DNA of 64,000 nucleotides. Source: Actinomadura barringtoniae. Its GTDB lineage: Bacteria > Actinomycetota > Actinomycetes > Streptosporangiales > Streptosporangiaceae. A program made the translations under genes and the position numbers. Shown here piece after piece: positions 23,592 through 33,009 of the stretch; position 1 is the stretch's first letter; each line of letters starts with the position of its first letter. The stretch lies in the NCBI RefSeq assembly GCF_017573505.1, contig NZ_JAGEOJ010000016.1, positions 1 through 64,000 of the forward strand, in the 5' to 3' direction. The notes under the pieces are model-generated. The model did not search any database. It saw only the letters and a list, made by a program, of their open reading frames with translations, and was not told where the DNA came from.

Positions 23592-24998
23592 CTAGGAGGC
23601 CGCGATCCGTTCCAGGATCATCGGGCCGAGCCTGGTCACGTCGCCCGCGCCGAGCGTGATGACCACGTCACCGGGCCGCGCGAGCGCGGTGATGGTCGCG
23701 GGGACGTCGTCCCAGACCGGGGCGTAGACCGCCTCGGTCCTGGCCGGGACCGCGTCCGACACCAGCTTGCCGGTCACGCCGGGCTCGGGGTCCTCACGGG
23801 CGCCGTAGACGTCCAGCACGACCGCGACCTCGGCCAGGCCCAGGGCCTCGCCGAACTCGGCGGCGAAGAAGCGCGTGCGGCTGTAGAGGTGCGGCTGGAA
23901 GACCGCGACGATCCGCCCGCCGCCCTTCTGCTCCACGTAGTCGCGGGTCGCCGACAGGTCGGCGGTCAGCTCGGTCGGGTGGTGGGCGTAGCTGTCGAAC
24001 ACCTCGACGCCGTTCGCGCTGCCCTTGGGCTCCAGCCTGCGCATCGCGCCGCCGAACGCGGTCAGCCCCTCCCGTACGGCGGCCAGGTCGCAGCCGAGCG
24101 CCTGCGCGACCGCGACGACCGCGGCGGAGTTCAGCGCGTTGTGGCGGCCCGGCACCCTCAGCGCCACCGCCCCGACGCCCTCGATCTCGAACGCCGAGCC
24201 CAGGCCGCGCGGGGTGAAGCCGGTGACGCGCAGGTCGGCGCCCTCGGCCTCGCCGTAGGTCCGCACGGTCAGCCCGCGCGCACGCCCCTGCTCCCCCAGC
24301 TCCATCGCGACGGGGTCGTCGGCGCCGACGACCAGCGTGCCGCCGGGCTCGATACGTTCCACGAAGCGGGCGAAGTTCTCCTTCACCTTCTCGAAGCCGC
24401 CGTAGTTGTCCAGGTGGTCGGCCTCGACGTTGGTGACGACCGCGATGTGCGGCGTGTACATCAGGAACGAGCCGTCGCTCTCGTCGGCCTCGGCCACGAA
24501 CACGTCCCCGGTGCCCTCGTCGGCGCCGAGCCCGGTCGTGACCAGCTGCCCGCCGATGCAGTACGACGGGTCGGCGCCCGCGTGCTGCAGCGCGACCGTC
24601 AGCATCGACGTCGTGGTGGTCTTGCCGTGCGTGCCCGCCACCGCGACCGCGCGCCGCCCGACCATCAGCGCGGCGAGCGCGGCCGACCGGTGCAGCACCC
24701 GCAGCCCGCGCTCGCGCGCGGCGACCAGCTCGGGGTTGGTGTCTCGGATCGCGGTGGACACCACCACGGTGTCGGCGTCGCCCACGTGCGCGGCGTCGTG
24801 CCCGACGAAGACGTCGGCGCCGAGCCCGGTCAGCTGCGCGAGCAGGTCGGAGTCCTTGGCGTCGCTGCCGGAGACCGCGATGCCGCGCTTCAGCATCACG
24901 CGGGCGATGCCGGACATGCCGGCCCCGCCGATCGCGATGAAGTGGACCCTGCCCAGCTCATCGGCAGGCAGGATCTCACCCGGACTGATCAGACTCAT
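23592..24998 (-). CDS. murC: UDP-N-acetylmuramate--L-alanine ligase
   Basis: Cytoplasmic Mur ligase adding L-Ala to UDP-MurNAc. The 468-residue protein has the N-terminal UDP-binding loop GGAGMSGIA, the ATP-binding AGTHGKTTTTSML (about 110-123) and the C-terminal YAHHPTEL segment diagnostic of MurC. It begins with ATG at 24998 and lies 78 bp after murG. Confidence 0.97.
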   Translation of the reverse strand: MSLISPGEILPADELGRVHFIAIGGAGMSGIARVMLKRGIAVSGSDAKDSDLLAQLTGLGADVFVGHDAAHVGDADTVVVSTAIRDTNPELVAARERGLRVLHRSAALAALMVGRRAVAVAGTHGKTTTTSMLTVALQHAGADPSYCIGGQLVTTGLGADEGTGDVFVAEADESDGSFLMYTPHIAVVTNVEADHLDNYGGFEKVKENFARFVERIEPGGTLVVGADDPVAMELGEQGRARGLTVRTYGEAEGADLRVTGFTPRGLGSAFEIEGVGAVALRVPGRHNALNSAAVVAVAQALGCDLAAVREGLTAFGGAMRRLEPKGSANGVEVFDSYAHHPTELTADLSATRDYVEQKGGGRIVAVFQPHLYSRTRFFAAEFGEALGLAEVAVVLDVYGAREDPEPGVTGKLVSDAVPARTEAVYAPVWDDVPATITALARPGDVVITLGAGDVTRLGPMILERIAAS

Positions 24999-25076
24999 GC
25001 GGCACCGTTCGTTCCCTTGTCCTCCGCGCCGCCCCCGCGGCGCGGCCGTCGTCCACGTGCGTTCCCCCCAGCGGTC

Positions 25077-26177
25077 CTACTGCTGTTGCTGGTGGGCGGC
25101 CCGTACGACGTCGTACACCATCTTCGCCAGCGCGACGTCGGCGTCGCGGCGGCCCATCCGGCCCGCGGCCTCCGACATCTGCGCGACCCGGCTCGGGTCG
25201 GCCAGGGCGGGCAGCAGCTGGTGGGCGATCCACTCCGGCGTGAGCTCGGCGTCGTCGACCAGCAGCCCGCCGCCCGCGGCCACGATCGGCTCGGCGTTCA
25301 GGCGCTGCTCGCCGTTGCCGATCGGCAGCGGCACGTAGACCGCCGGCAGCCCGACCGCGGTCAGCTCGGCGCAGGTCATCGCGCCCGCGCGGCACATGGC
25401 CATGTCGGCCGCCGCGTAGGCCAGGTCCATCCGGTCGCAGTAGGGGATGGTCACGTACTGGGGACCGCCCGGACCGGCCGGCTCGGGCTCCTCGGTGTTC
25501 TTGGGCCCGACGATGTGCAGCACCTGGATCCCGGCCTGGCGGAACGCGGGAGCCGCGGCCACCGCGGCCCGGTTCAGCGACCGGGCGCCCTGCGAGCCAC
25601 CGAAGATCAGCAGCGTCGGGAGGTCGGGCAGCAGCCCGAAGTAGGAGCGCGCCTTGTCGCCCATCGCCAGCCGGTCCAGCGTGGCGATCTCGCGGCGCAG
25701 CGGGATGCCGACGAACGTGGCGTTCGGCAGCGGGGAGTCCGAGTGCGAGACCGCGACGTGGTCGGTGAAGCGGGCGCCGAGCTTGTTGGCCAGGCCCGGC
25801 TTCGGGTTGGCCTCGTGCACGATGATCGGCACCTTGCGGCGCTTGGCGGCCAGGTAGCCGGGGGTGGCGACGTAGCCGCCGAAGCCGACCAGGACGTCGG
25901 CCCGCGCCTGGTCGAGGATGTTCGCCGCGGCCTTGATCGCACCGTTCAGCCGTCCGGGCACCGACAGCAGCTGGGGGGTCAGCCGGCGCGGGAGCGGCAC
26001 CGGCGGGATCAGGGCGAGCTCGTAACCGCGCTGCGGGACGAGCCGGGTCTCCAGGCCCCGCTCGGTCCCCAGGCACGTGATCCCCACGTTCGGGTCGTTG
26101 CGCCGCAGCGCGTCGGCCAGGGCCAGGGCGGGCTCGATGTGTCCGGCGGTGCCGCCGCCGGCCAGGACAACCCTCAT
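25077..26177 (-). CDS. murG: Lipid II synthase, UDP-GlcNAc transferase MurG
   Basis: Membrane-associated GT28 glycosyltransferase converting lipid I to lipid II. The glycine-rich loop GGGTAGHIEPAL starts right after MRVVLA, and GGSQGARSLN and the PYCDRMDLAYAAADMAMCRAG region form the donor site. The ATG at 26177 gives a standard 366-residue protein. An in-frame TTG at 26219 overlaps the ftsW stop (TTGA) and would add 14 residues; GAGGAG lies 12 bases before the ATG. Confidence 0.96.
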   Translation of the reverse strand: MRVVLAGGGTAGHIEPALALADALRRNDPNVGITCLGTERGLETRLVPQRGYELALIPPVPLPRRLTPQLLSVPGRLNGAIKAAANILDQARADVLVGFGGYVATPGYLAAKRRKVPIIVHEANPKPGLANKLGARFTDHVAVSHSDSPLPNATFVGIPLRREIATLDRLAMGDKARSYFGLLPDLPTLLIFGGSQGARSLNRAAVAAAPAFRQAGIQVLHIVGPKNTEEPEPAGPGGPQYVTIPYCDRMDLAYAAADMAMCRAGAMTCAELTAVGLPAVYVPLPIGNGEQRLNAEPIVAAGGGLLVDDAELTPEWIAHQLLPALADPSRVAQMSEAAGRMGRRDADVALAKMVYDVVRAAHQQQQ

Positions 26178-26215
26178 GCTCGTAGACAACTCCTCGGGCG
26201 AGTCGGTCAGGGGAT

Positions 26216-27481
26216 TCAACGCCGTGCCAGGCCCAGCCAGCTTAGGGCCCGCAGGACCGGTCCGGGACCTCGTGCGGCCAGCGCCTGGCGGGCCCCCGGC
26301 TCCCGCTTGGCGAACGCCAGCAGCATGCCGAGCGCGATCAGGGTCGGGATCAGCGCCGAGCCTCCATAGGAGACCAGCGGCAACGGGATCCCTGTGATGG
26401 GAAGCACACCGATCACCGCCCCGATGTTGACGATCGCCTGCACCACCAGCCAGGCGGTGGAGCCGGCCGCGGCCAGGCGGGTGAACGGGTCCTTCACCCG
26501 CCGGGCGATCCGCAGCCCGGCGTAGGCGAGCAGGCCGAACAGGCCCAGCACCACGAGCGTACCGACGAGCCCGAATTCTTCACCCACGATCGCGAAGATG
26601 AAGTCGGTCTCGGCATGGGGCAGGAAGTCCCATTTCGCCCGGCCCTCCCCCAGCCCGGTGCCGAACCAGCCGCCGGAGGCCACCGCGTAGAGGCCTTGCA
26701 GGCCCTGATAATTCGTCTTGAGGGGGTCACCGCTGGGGTCCAGGAAACCGGTGAGGCGCTGCATGCGGTACGGCTCGACGACGATCAGGATCGAGACCAG
26801 CACGCACACCAGCCCGGCGATGCCGACGAACAGGCGTCCGGGCGCCCCGATGACCCACAGCAGCGCCAGGAAGATCGTGAGGAGCACCAGCGTGGTGCCC
26901 AGGTCGTTCCCGAGCATCACCAGCAGCACCAGCAGCCCCGCGCCGGGCAGCAGCGGGACCAGCAGCGGCTTCCACTCGTTCAGCTGGCCGAGCTTCTCCT
27001 TGCGCGCCAGCAGGTCGGCGCCCCACAGCACCAGGCCGAGCTTGGCGGGCTCGGACGGCTGGATCTGGAGCGGTCCGAGGCTGATCCAGCGGGTCGCCCC
27101 ACCGGCCGTACGGCCGAGCCCGGGCACCAGCACCAGGACCAGCGCCACGACCGACAGCAGGACCAGCGGGTAGGCCAGCGCGCGGATCGCCTTGACCGGC
27201 ATCCGGGAGGCCAGCCACATGCCGGGCAGGCCGATCACCATCCACATCGCCTGCTTCTGGAACAGGGTGTAGGCCGACCCGGTCTCCTGCAGCTGCTTCA
27301 CGCTGGAGGCCGACAGCACCATGGTGAGCCCGAGCGCCAGCAGCAGCATCGAGCAGCCGAGCACCAGGTAATAGGACGTGAGCGGGCGGTCCAGCAGCCC
27401 GACCGCGGCCGCGACCTGCTCGCGCGGCCCGGACCGCTCCCTGGCCTCGGTGACCTCGTCTTGCGCCGGTACGGCGGTCAT
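26216..27481 (-). CDS. ftsW: Lipid II polymerase FtsW
   Basis: SEDS-family septal peptidoglycan glycosyltransferase with about ten membrane helices, 421 residues. Signature segments include PGLGRTAGGATRWISLGPLQIQPSEPAK (cut here at 20: RTAGGATRWISLGPLQIQPS), the NYQGLQGLYAVASGGWFGTG loop and the C-terminal IGVLPITGIPLPLVSYGGSA. It works with FtsI at the septum. Its ATG overlaps the murD stop (TGATG). Confidence 0.97.
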   Translation of the reverse strand: MTAVPAQDEVTEARERSGPREQVAAAVGLLDRPLTSYYLVLGCSMLLLALGLTMVLSASSVKQLQETGSAYTLFQKQAMWMVIGLPGMWLASRMPVKAIRALAYPLVLLSVVALVLVLVPGLGRTAGGATRWISLGPLQIQPSEPAKLGLVLWGADLLARKEKLGQLNEWKPLLVPLLPGAGLLVLLVMLGNDLGTTLVLLTIFLALLWVIGAPGRLFVGIAGLVCVLVSILIVVEPYRMQRLTGFLDPSGDPLKTNYQGLQGLYAVASGGWFGTGLGEGRAKWDFLPHAETDFIFAIVGEEFGLVGTLVVLGLFGLLAYAGLRIARRVKDPFTRLAAAGSTAWLVVQAIVNIGAVIGVLPITGIPLPLVSYGGSALIPTLIALGMLLAFAKREPGARQALAARGPGPVLRALSWLGLARR

Positions 27482-28920
27482 CAGGACTCGGCCAGCCGCC
27501 GAACGGCCGCGATGAAGGCGTCACCGCGGGCCGGATAGTTGGCGAACATGTCGAAGGAGGCGCCGACGGGGGCGAGCAGTACGGTGTCGCCCGGGCGGGC
27601 CAGGGCTGCGGCTTGGTTCACGACACGGTCCATCGCCCCAGTGTCGGTGTCCGGAACGTCCACGACCGGGACCTCGGGCGCGTGTCGCGCGAGTGCCTCG
27701 GCGATCCGCCCGCGATCACGGCCCATGAGGACGACGCCGCGCAGCCGGGGCGCGCTGGAACGGACCAGGTCGTCGACGTCCAGGCCCTTCAGCAGCCCGC
27801 CCGCGATCCACACGATCGGCTGGTAGGCGGCCAGCGAGGCGGCCGCGGCGTGCGGCTGGGTGGCCTTGGAGTCGTTGATGTAGGTGACGCCGCCGATGTC
27901 GGCGACGTGCTGGATGCGGTGCGGGTCGGGCACGAACGCGCGCAGGCCCTCCCGTACGGCCCCGGGCGGCACGCCGTAGGCGCGGGCGAGGGCGGCGGCG
28001 GCGAGCGCGTTGGCGACGTTGTGCGGCGCGAAGGGGCGCACGTCCTCCAGGCCCGCCAGCTCGTCGGCGTGCCGGGCCGGGTCCTCGGTGAACGCGCGGT
28101 CGACCAGCAGTTCCTCGACGACGCCGAGCTGACCGAAGCGCGGGCAGTCCAGCGTGAAGCCGGCCCGGCGCTCGGAACGTTCCGCGAGCGCGGTCGAGGT
28201 GGCGTCGTCGGCGTTGTAGACCGCCAGCGTGCCCGGAGCGAAGATCTTGCCCTTGGCACCGACGTAGGCGTCCATCGTGCCGTGCCAGTCGAGATGGTCG
28301 GGCGCAACGTTCAGCACGGTCGCGGCGAGCGGTGCCAGCGAGCTCGACCAGTGGAGCTGGTAGCTGGACAGCTCGACCGCCAGCACGTCGTGCTTCTGCA
28401 GCACGGCCTGGGCGATGGGGGTGCCGACGTTGCCGACCGCGAGCGCGTCGTGCCCGGCGGCCTCCAGCATGCACGCCAGCATCCGCACGACCGTGGTCTT
28501 GCCGTCGGTCCCGGTGACGGCCAGCCAGGGCGCCGCGTCGGCGGGACGCAGCCGCCACGCGAGCTCGACCTCGCCGAAGACCTCGATCCCGGCGTCGGCC
28601 GCGGCCACCAGCAGCGGGGCGTCCGGGCGCCAGCCGGGCGAGGTCACGACCAGCTCGGTGCCCTCCGGCAGCGACTCGCCGTCGCCGAGCCGTACGGTCA
28701 CACCCTGCGACTCCAGCTCGGCGGCCTGCGCGCGCTGGTCGTCGCCGTCGCGGCCCTCCACGAGGGTGACGCGGGCGCCGCGCTCGGCGAGCACCCGCGC
28801 GGCCGCGCGACCGGAAACACCGATCCCGGCCACGCAGACGTTCAGGCCGTCCCAGCTGCTCGCGGTGGGACGACCCCCCGCACCCCCCGGCCCGGCTTCG
28901 CCGGATTCCCAGGCGGTCAC
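27481..28920 (-). CDS. murD: UDP-MurNAc-L-alanine--D-glutamate ligase
   Basis: Cytoplasmic Mur ligase adding D-Glu. The 479-residue protein shows GIGVSGRAAARVL at the N-terminal nucleotide-binding fold, GTDGKTTVVRML as ATP loop and DHLDWHGTMDAY plus NDSKATQPHAAAAS as ligase signatures. A 25-residue Gly/Ala-rich N-terminus precedes the domain. GTG at 28920 overlaps the mraY stop (GTGA). Confidence 0.97.
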   Translation of the reverse strand: MTAWESGEAGPGGAGGRPTASSWDGLNVCVAGIGVSGRAAARVLAERGARVTLVEGRDGDDQRAQAAELESQGVTVRLGDGESLPEGTELVVTSPGWRPDAPLLVAAADAGIEVFGEVELAWRLRPADAAPWLAVTGTDGKTTVVRMLACMLEAAGHDALAVGNVGTPIAQAVLQKHDVLAVELSSYQLHWSSSLAPLAATVLNVAPDHLDWHGTMDAYVGAKGKIFAPGTLAVYNADDATSTALAERSERRAGFTLDCPRFGQLGVVEELLVDRAFTEDPARHADELAGLEDVRPFAPHNVANALAAAALARAYGVPPGAVREGLRAFVPDPHRIQHVADIGGVTYINDSKATQPHAAAASLAAYQPIVWIAGGLLKGLDVDDLVRSSAPRLRGVVLMGRDRGRIAEALARHAPEVPVVDVPDTDTGAMDRVVNQAAALARPGDTVLLAPVGASFDMFANYPARGDAFIAAVRRLAES

Positions 28921-29978
28921 TTCTTAGGCATCCATTCCAGGTAGAACAGCCCGAGCCCGATCGCCACGAACAGCGCCGACATCAGCCAGAAGCGCACGAC
29001 GATGGTGGTCTCGGCCCAGCCCGACAGCTCGAAGTGGTGCTGGAGCGGTGCCATCTTGAACACGCGTTTTCGGGTCATCTTGAAGCCGCCGACCTGGATG
29101 ATCACCGACAGGGTGATCATGACGATCAGGCCGCACAGGATGGCCAGCAGGAACTGGGTGTGGGTGAGGATCGCCAGGCCCACCAGCACGCCGCCGAGCG
29201 CGAGCGAACCGGTGTCGCCCATGAAGATCTTGGCGGGCGGCGCGTTCCACCACAGGAAGCCGAACACGCCGCCGAGCACCGCCGCGGCGACCACGGCGAG
29301 GTCGAGCGGGTCGCGCACGCTGTAGCAGCCGGGCGCCAGGCCCGCGTCGTAGCAGCTGTTGCGCAGCTGCCAGTTGCCGATGATCACGTACGCGGCCAGC
29401 ACCATGCCCGCGGGGCCCGCGGCCAGGCCGTCGAGGCCGTCGGTCAGGTTGACGCCGTTGGACATCGCCGCGATCAGCAGCAGCGCCCAGACGACGAACA
29501 GGTACGGGCCGATCGACGGCCCGAAGTCGCGCAGGAACGACAGGTGCGGGGAGGCGGGGGTGACGTCGTACCCGTTGGGGAAGTTCAGCGAGGCGACCGC
29601 GAAGACGACGCCGACCAGGATGATGCCGATCATCTTGGCGCCGCTGCGCAGGCCGAGGCTGCGCTGCTTGAAGACCTTGATGTAGTCGTCGACGAACCCG
29701 ACCAGGCCGAGCCCGGTCATGAGGAACAGGGTCAGGATCCCCGAGACCGTCGGCTTGCTGCCGGTGATCAGATGGGCGACCGCGTAGCCGACCAGCGAGC
29801 CGACGATGAAGACCGTGCCGCCCATCGTGGGCGTGCCGCGCTTGGACAGGTGCGCCTCGGGGCCCTCGTCGCGGATCATCTGGCCGTAGCCGAGCCGGTT
29901 GACGATCCGGATCCACACCGGCGTGCCGACCATGACGAACACCAGCGCCACGCCCGCGGCAATGATGATGTTGGTCAT
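28917..29978 (-). CDS. mraY: Phospho-MurNAc-pentapeptide transferase
   Basis: Ten-helix membrane enzyme that makes lipid I on undecaprenyl phosphate, 353 residues. Catalytic Asp pairs are seen in GFVDDYIKVFKQRSLGL and NLTDGLDGLA, and the GDTGSLALGG and PLQHHFELSG motifs are intact. ATG at 29978 overlaps the murF stop (ATGA). Confidence 0.98.
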   Translation of the reverse strand: MTNIIIAAGVALVFVMVGTPVWIRIVNRLGYGQMIRDEGPEAHLSKRGTPTMGGTVFIVGSLVGYAVAHLITGSKPTVSGILTLFLMTGLGLVGFVDDYIKVFKQRSLGLRSGAKMIGIILVGVVFAVASLNFPNGYDVTPASPHLSFLRDFGPSIGPYLFVVWALLLIAAMSNGVNLTDGLDGLAAGPAGMVLAAYVIIGNWQLRNSCYDAGLAPGCYSVRDPLDLAVVAAAVLGGVFGFLWWNAPPAKIFMGDTGSLALGGVLVGLAILTHTQFLLAILCGLIVMITLSVIIQVGGFKMTRKRVFKMAPLQHHFELSGWAETTIVVRFWLMSALFVAIGLGLFYLEWMPKK

Positions 29979-31375
29979 GCCGTGTCACTCCCGTGCTCAC
30001 CCTCGAGCAGCCCGGCGGCGACCCGTTCCAGCCCTACCACGCGAGAGCCCTTCACCAGTACGACGTCCTGCGGCGCGAGCCGCTCCCGCAGCGCCGTCAG
30101 AGCGGCGCCGACGTCATCCACCTGTACGCACTCTCCGTTCCATGACCCCACCTGCCCGGCCCCCTCGGCCATCGCGGCCGCCGCCTTGCCGACGGCGATG
30201 AGGCCGGCGAATCCGCTGCGGGCGACATGCTGCCCGATCTTGGCATGTTCCGCCACGGAGGACGCGCCGAGTTCGGCCATCTCGCCCAGAACGGCGAACG
30301 CGCGCCGTCCCCTGGCCATGTGCACGACCGTGTCGAGCGCGGCGCGCATCGACTCGGGGTTGGCGTTGTAGGCGTCGTTGACCACCGTCACGCCGTCGCT
30401 CTGGCGCACGGTGACCTCCATGCGCCACCGGCTGGCCGGTTCGGCCTCCGAGAGCGCCTCGGCGATCTCGTTCAGCTCCAGGCCCGCCTCACGGCCGACG
30501 GCCGCGGCGGCGAGCGCGTTCATGACCGCGTGGGCGCCGTGCAGGCGCAGCGAGACCGGCAGCACGCCCTCGGGGGTGACCAGCGAGAACCGGGCCCGTC
30601 CCTGGTCGTCCAGGAACTCCTCGGTCGCCCGCACGGTCGCGTCCGGCGCGCGCCCGAAGGTGACGATCTTGGCGGCGGTACGGGCGGCCATCGTGCGCAC
30701 CAGCGGGTCGTCGGCGTTCAGCACCGCGGTGCCGTGCACCGACAGCGCCTCGACCAGCTCGCCCTTGGCGCGGGCCACCATCTCCTGGCTGCCGAACTCG
30801 CCGATGTGCGCGTGGCCGACGTTCAGCACCACGCCGATCCGGGGCCGGCCGATGCGGGCCAGGTAGGCGATGTGGCCGATGCCACGGGCGCCCATCTCCA
30901 GCACCAGGTGGCGGGTCTGCTCGTCGGCGCGCAGCGCGGTGAGCGGCAGGCCGATCTCGTTGTTGAACGAGCCGACAGGCGCGATCGTCGGCCCGGCGCG
31001 CCGCACGACCTGCGCGATCAGGTCCTTGGTCGAGGTCTTGCCGGCCGACCCGGTGATGCCGGTCACGGTCGTGTCCGGCAGCCTGCCGAGCACGCCCCTG
31101 GCCAGCTCGCCCAGGGCCTTCTGCACGTCGTCGACGACGACCGCCGGGCCGCCCACCGGGCGTTCGGCGAGCACGCCCGCCGCGCCCGCCTGCAGGGCGG
31201 CGGCGGCGTAGTCGTGCCCGTCCACGCGTTCGCCCCGGAACGCGGCGAACAGCGCGCCCGGCTCGACGGCGCGCGAGTCGATGACCACGGGCCCGTCGAC
31301 CAGGACGTCGGGCCGCTCGCAGTGGAGCGTCCCCCCGGTCAGCTCCGCGACCTTCGACAGCGGAAGTGGGATCAC
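29975..31375 (-). CDS. murF: UDP-MurNAc-tripeptide--D-alanyl-D-alanine ligase
   Basis: Cytoplasmic Mur ligase adding D-Ala-D-Ala, completing the pentapeptide, 466 residues. ATP loop GITGSAGKTSTKDL (about 105-118), LEMGARGIGHI and NDAYNANPESMRAAL are family signatures. The start is GTG at 31375 in a GTGA overlap with the murE stop; a longer open frame upstream overlaps murE and is a shadow. Confidence 0.97.
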   Translation of the reverse strand: MIPLPLSKVAELTGGTLHCERPDVLVDGPVVIDSRAVEPGALFAAFRGERVDGHDYAAAALQAGAAGVLAERPVGGPAVVVDDVQKALGELARGVLGRLPDTTVTGITGSAGKTSTKDLIAQVVRRAGPTIAPVGSFNNEIGLPLTALRADEQTRHLVLEMGARGIGHIAYLARIGRPRIGVVLNVGHAHIGEFGSQEMVARAKGELVEALSVHGTAVLNADDPLVRTMAARTAAKIVTFGRAPDATVRATEEFLDDQGRARFSLVTPEGVLPVSLRLHGAHAVMNALAAAAVGREAGLELNEIAEALSEAEPASRWRMEVTVRQSDGVTVVNDAYNANPESMRAALDTVVHMARGRRAFAVLGEMAELGASSVAEHAKIGQHVARSGFAGLIAVGKAAAAMAEGAGQVGSWNGECVQVDDVGAALTALRERLAPQDVVLVKGSRVVGLERVAAGLLEGEHGSDTA

Positions 31376-32919
31376 GCCTGCGTCCCGTCCCCTCTCACAA
31401 CCCCGTCTCCTCTCACGACCTGGCGCAGGGCCTCCCCGACGACCTCTCGGTCGTCGAAGGGGAACACCTCGCCGGCCACGTACTGGCCCTGCTCGTGGCC
31501 CTTGCCCGCGACCACGACGACGTCGCCGCGGCGCGCCCGGCCGATCGCCAGCCCGATGGCGGCGGCGCGGTCGGGTTCCACCACGATGTGCGCCCGCTCG
31601 GGCTGCGGCACCTTCAGTCCGCCCTCGACCATAGCGGCGAGGATGGCCAGGGGATCCTCCGACCGGGGGTTGTCGTTGGTGAAATAGGCCATGTCGGCCA
31701 GCCTCGCGGCGGCCTCGCCCATCAGCGGGCGCTTGCCGCGATCGCGGTCGCCGCCGCAGCCGAGCACCACCATCAGCCGGCCCTCGGTCACCTTGCGCAG
31801 CGCCGTCAGCACCGCCTCGACCGCGCCCGGCTTGTGGGAGTAGTCGACGAGCGCGACGAAGTCCTGGCCCTCGTCCACCTTCTCCAGCCGCCCCGGCACG
31901 CCGGTGAGCTCGGAGACGCCCCGTACGGCGGCCGGCAGCCCGATGCCCGCCTCGACGAGCGCGACGATCGCCGACAGCGCGTTGGAGACGTTGAACGGCC
32001 CGGGGAGCTGCACGGCGCCGTCCGCCTCTATGCCGCCGGGCCCGACGACGCGGAAGACGCTCCCGTCGGCGCCCAGGCGCACGTCCTCGGCCCGCCAGTC
32101 GGCGGCCGGGTCCCCGGTCGCCGAGTAGGTGGTCGTCGGCACGGTGGCGATCTCCAGGAGCTCGCGGCCGTAGTGGTCGTCGAGGTTGACCACGCCCACC
32201 TTGGAGTACTCGGGCGTGAACAGCTTCGCCTTGGCGGCGAAGTAGTCGTCCATGGTCGGGTGGTAGTCCAGGTGGTCCTGGGAGAGGTTGCTGAAGATCG
32301 CGACCTCGTAGTGGGCGCCGCCCACCCGGCCCTGCGACAGGGCGTGGCTGGAGACCTCCATCGCCGCGGCGCCGACGCCCTGCTCGCGCATCATCGCGAA
32401 CAGCGCGTGCAGGTCGGTGGACTCGGGGGTGGTCAGGGAGCTCGGCACCCTGCTGTCCTTGATCCGCATCTCCACGGTGCCGATCACGCCGGTCTCGATC
32501 CCGGCGGCCCGCAGGCCCGCCTCCAGGAGATAGACGGTCGTGGTCTTGCCGCTGGTCCCGGTCACCCCGATGACGGTGATGTCGTCGGCGGGCTCCCCGT
32601 ACACCCAGGCGGCCACCGCGCCGAGGCGGTCGCGCACGTCGTCGATCACCAGCACCGGCAGCCCGGTCGAGGCGGCCTGCTCCAGCCCGGCCGGGTCGGT
32701 GAGGATCGCGGCCGCGCCCGCCTTGGCCGCCTGGCCGGCGAACGCGGCGCCGTGCGTGCGGGCGCCGGGCAGTGCGGCGTAGAGGTCGCCGGCCAGGACG
32801 GCGCGGGAGTCGTGCGTGATCCCGGTCACCGCGGTCCCGGCCCATTCCTCAGCGCGTTCCAGCCCCAGGAGCGCCACGAGCCCCGACAGCGGACGGGCCG
32901 GGTTGGTCGTGGGACGCAT
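31372..32919 (-). CDS. murE: UDP-MurNAc-tripeptide synthetase (meso-DAP-adding)
   Basis: Cytoplasmic Mur ligase adding the third residue. The motif DNPRSEDP is present, which in this family specifies meso-diaminopimelate rather than lysine, so the wall is DAP type. ATP loop GVTGTSGKTTTVYLLEAGL and HALSQGRVGGA are intact. ATG at 32919 (515 residues) has GGAAG upstream and starts MRPTTNPARPLSG; GTG at 32985 is an alternative without a ribosome site. Confidence 0.96.
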   Translation of the reverse strand: MRPTTNPARPLSGLVALLGLERAEEWAGTAVTGITHDSRAVLAGDLYAALPGARTHGAAFAGQAAKAGAAAILTDPAGLEQAASTGLPVLVIDDVRDRLGAVAAWVYGEPADDITVIGVTGTSGKTTTVYLLEAGLRAAGIETGVIGTVEMRIKDSRVPSSLTTPESTDLHALFAMMREQGVGAAAMEVSSHALSQGRVGGAHYEVAIFSNLSQDHLDYHPTMDDYFAAKAKLFTPEYSKVGVVNLDDHYGRELLEIATVPTTTYSATGDPAADWRAEDVRLGADGSVFRVVGPGGIEADGAVQLPGPFNVSNALSAIVALVEAGIGLPAAVRGVSELTGVPGRLEKVDEGQDFVALVDYSHKPGAVEAVLTALRKVTEGRLMVVLGCGGDRDRGKRPLMGEAAARLADMAYFTNDNPRSEDPLAILAAMVEGGLKVPQPERAHIVVEPDRAAAIGLAIGRARRGDVVVVAGKGHEQGQYVAGEVFPFDDREVVGEALRQVVRGDGVVRGDGTQA

Positions 32920-33009
32920 GGCGGTTCTTCCGGTTCTGTCGGTGGCGGGCGAGGGGCCCGGCCGGGACGTCGAAGCTGGACTCACGGCGAGAGAGCGTAC
33001 TCGTTGAGC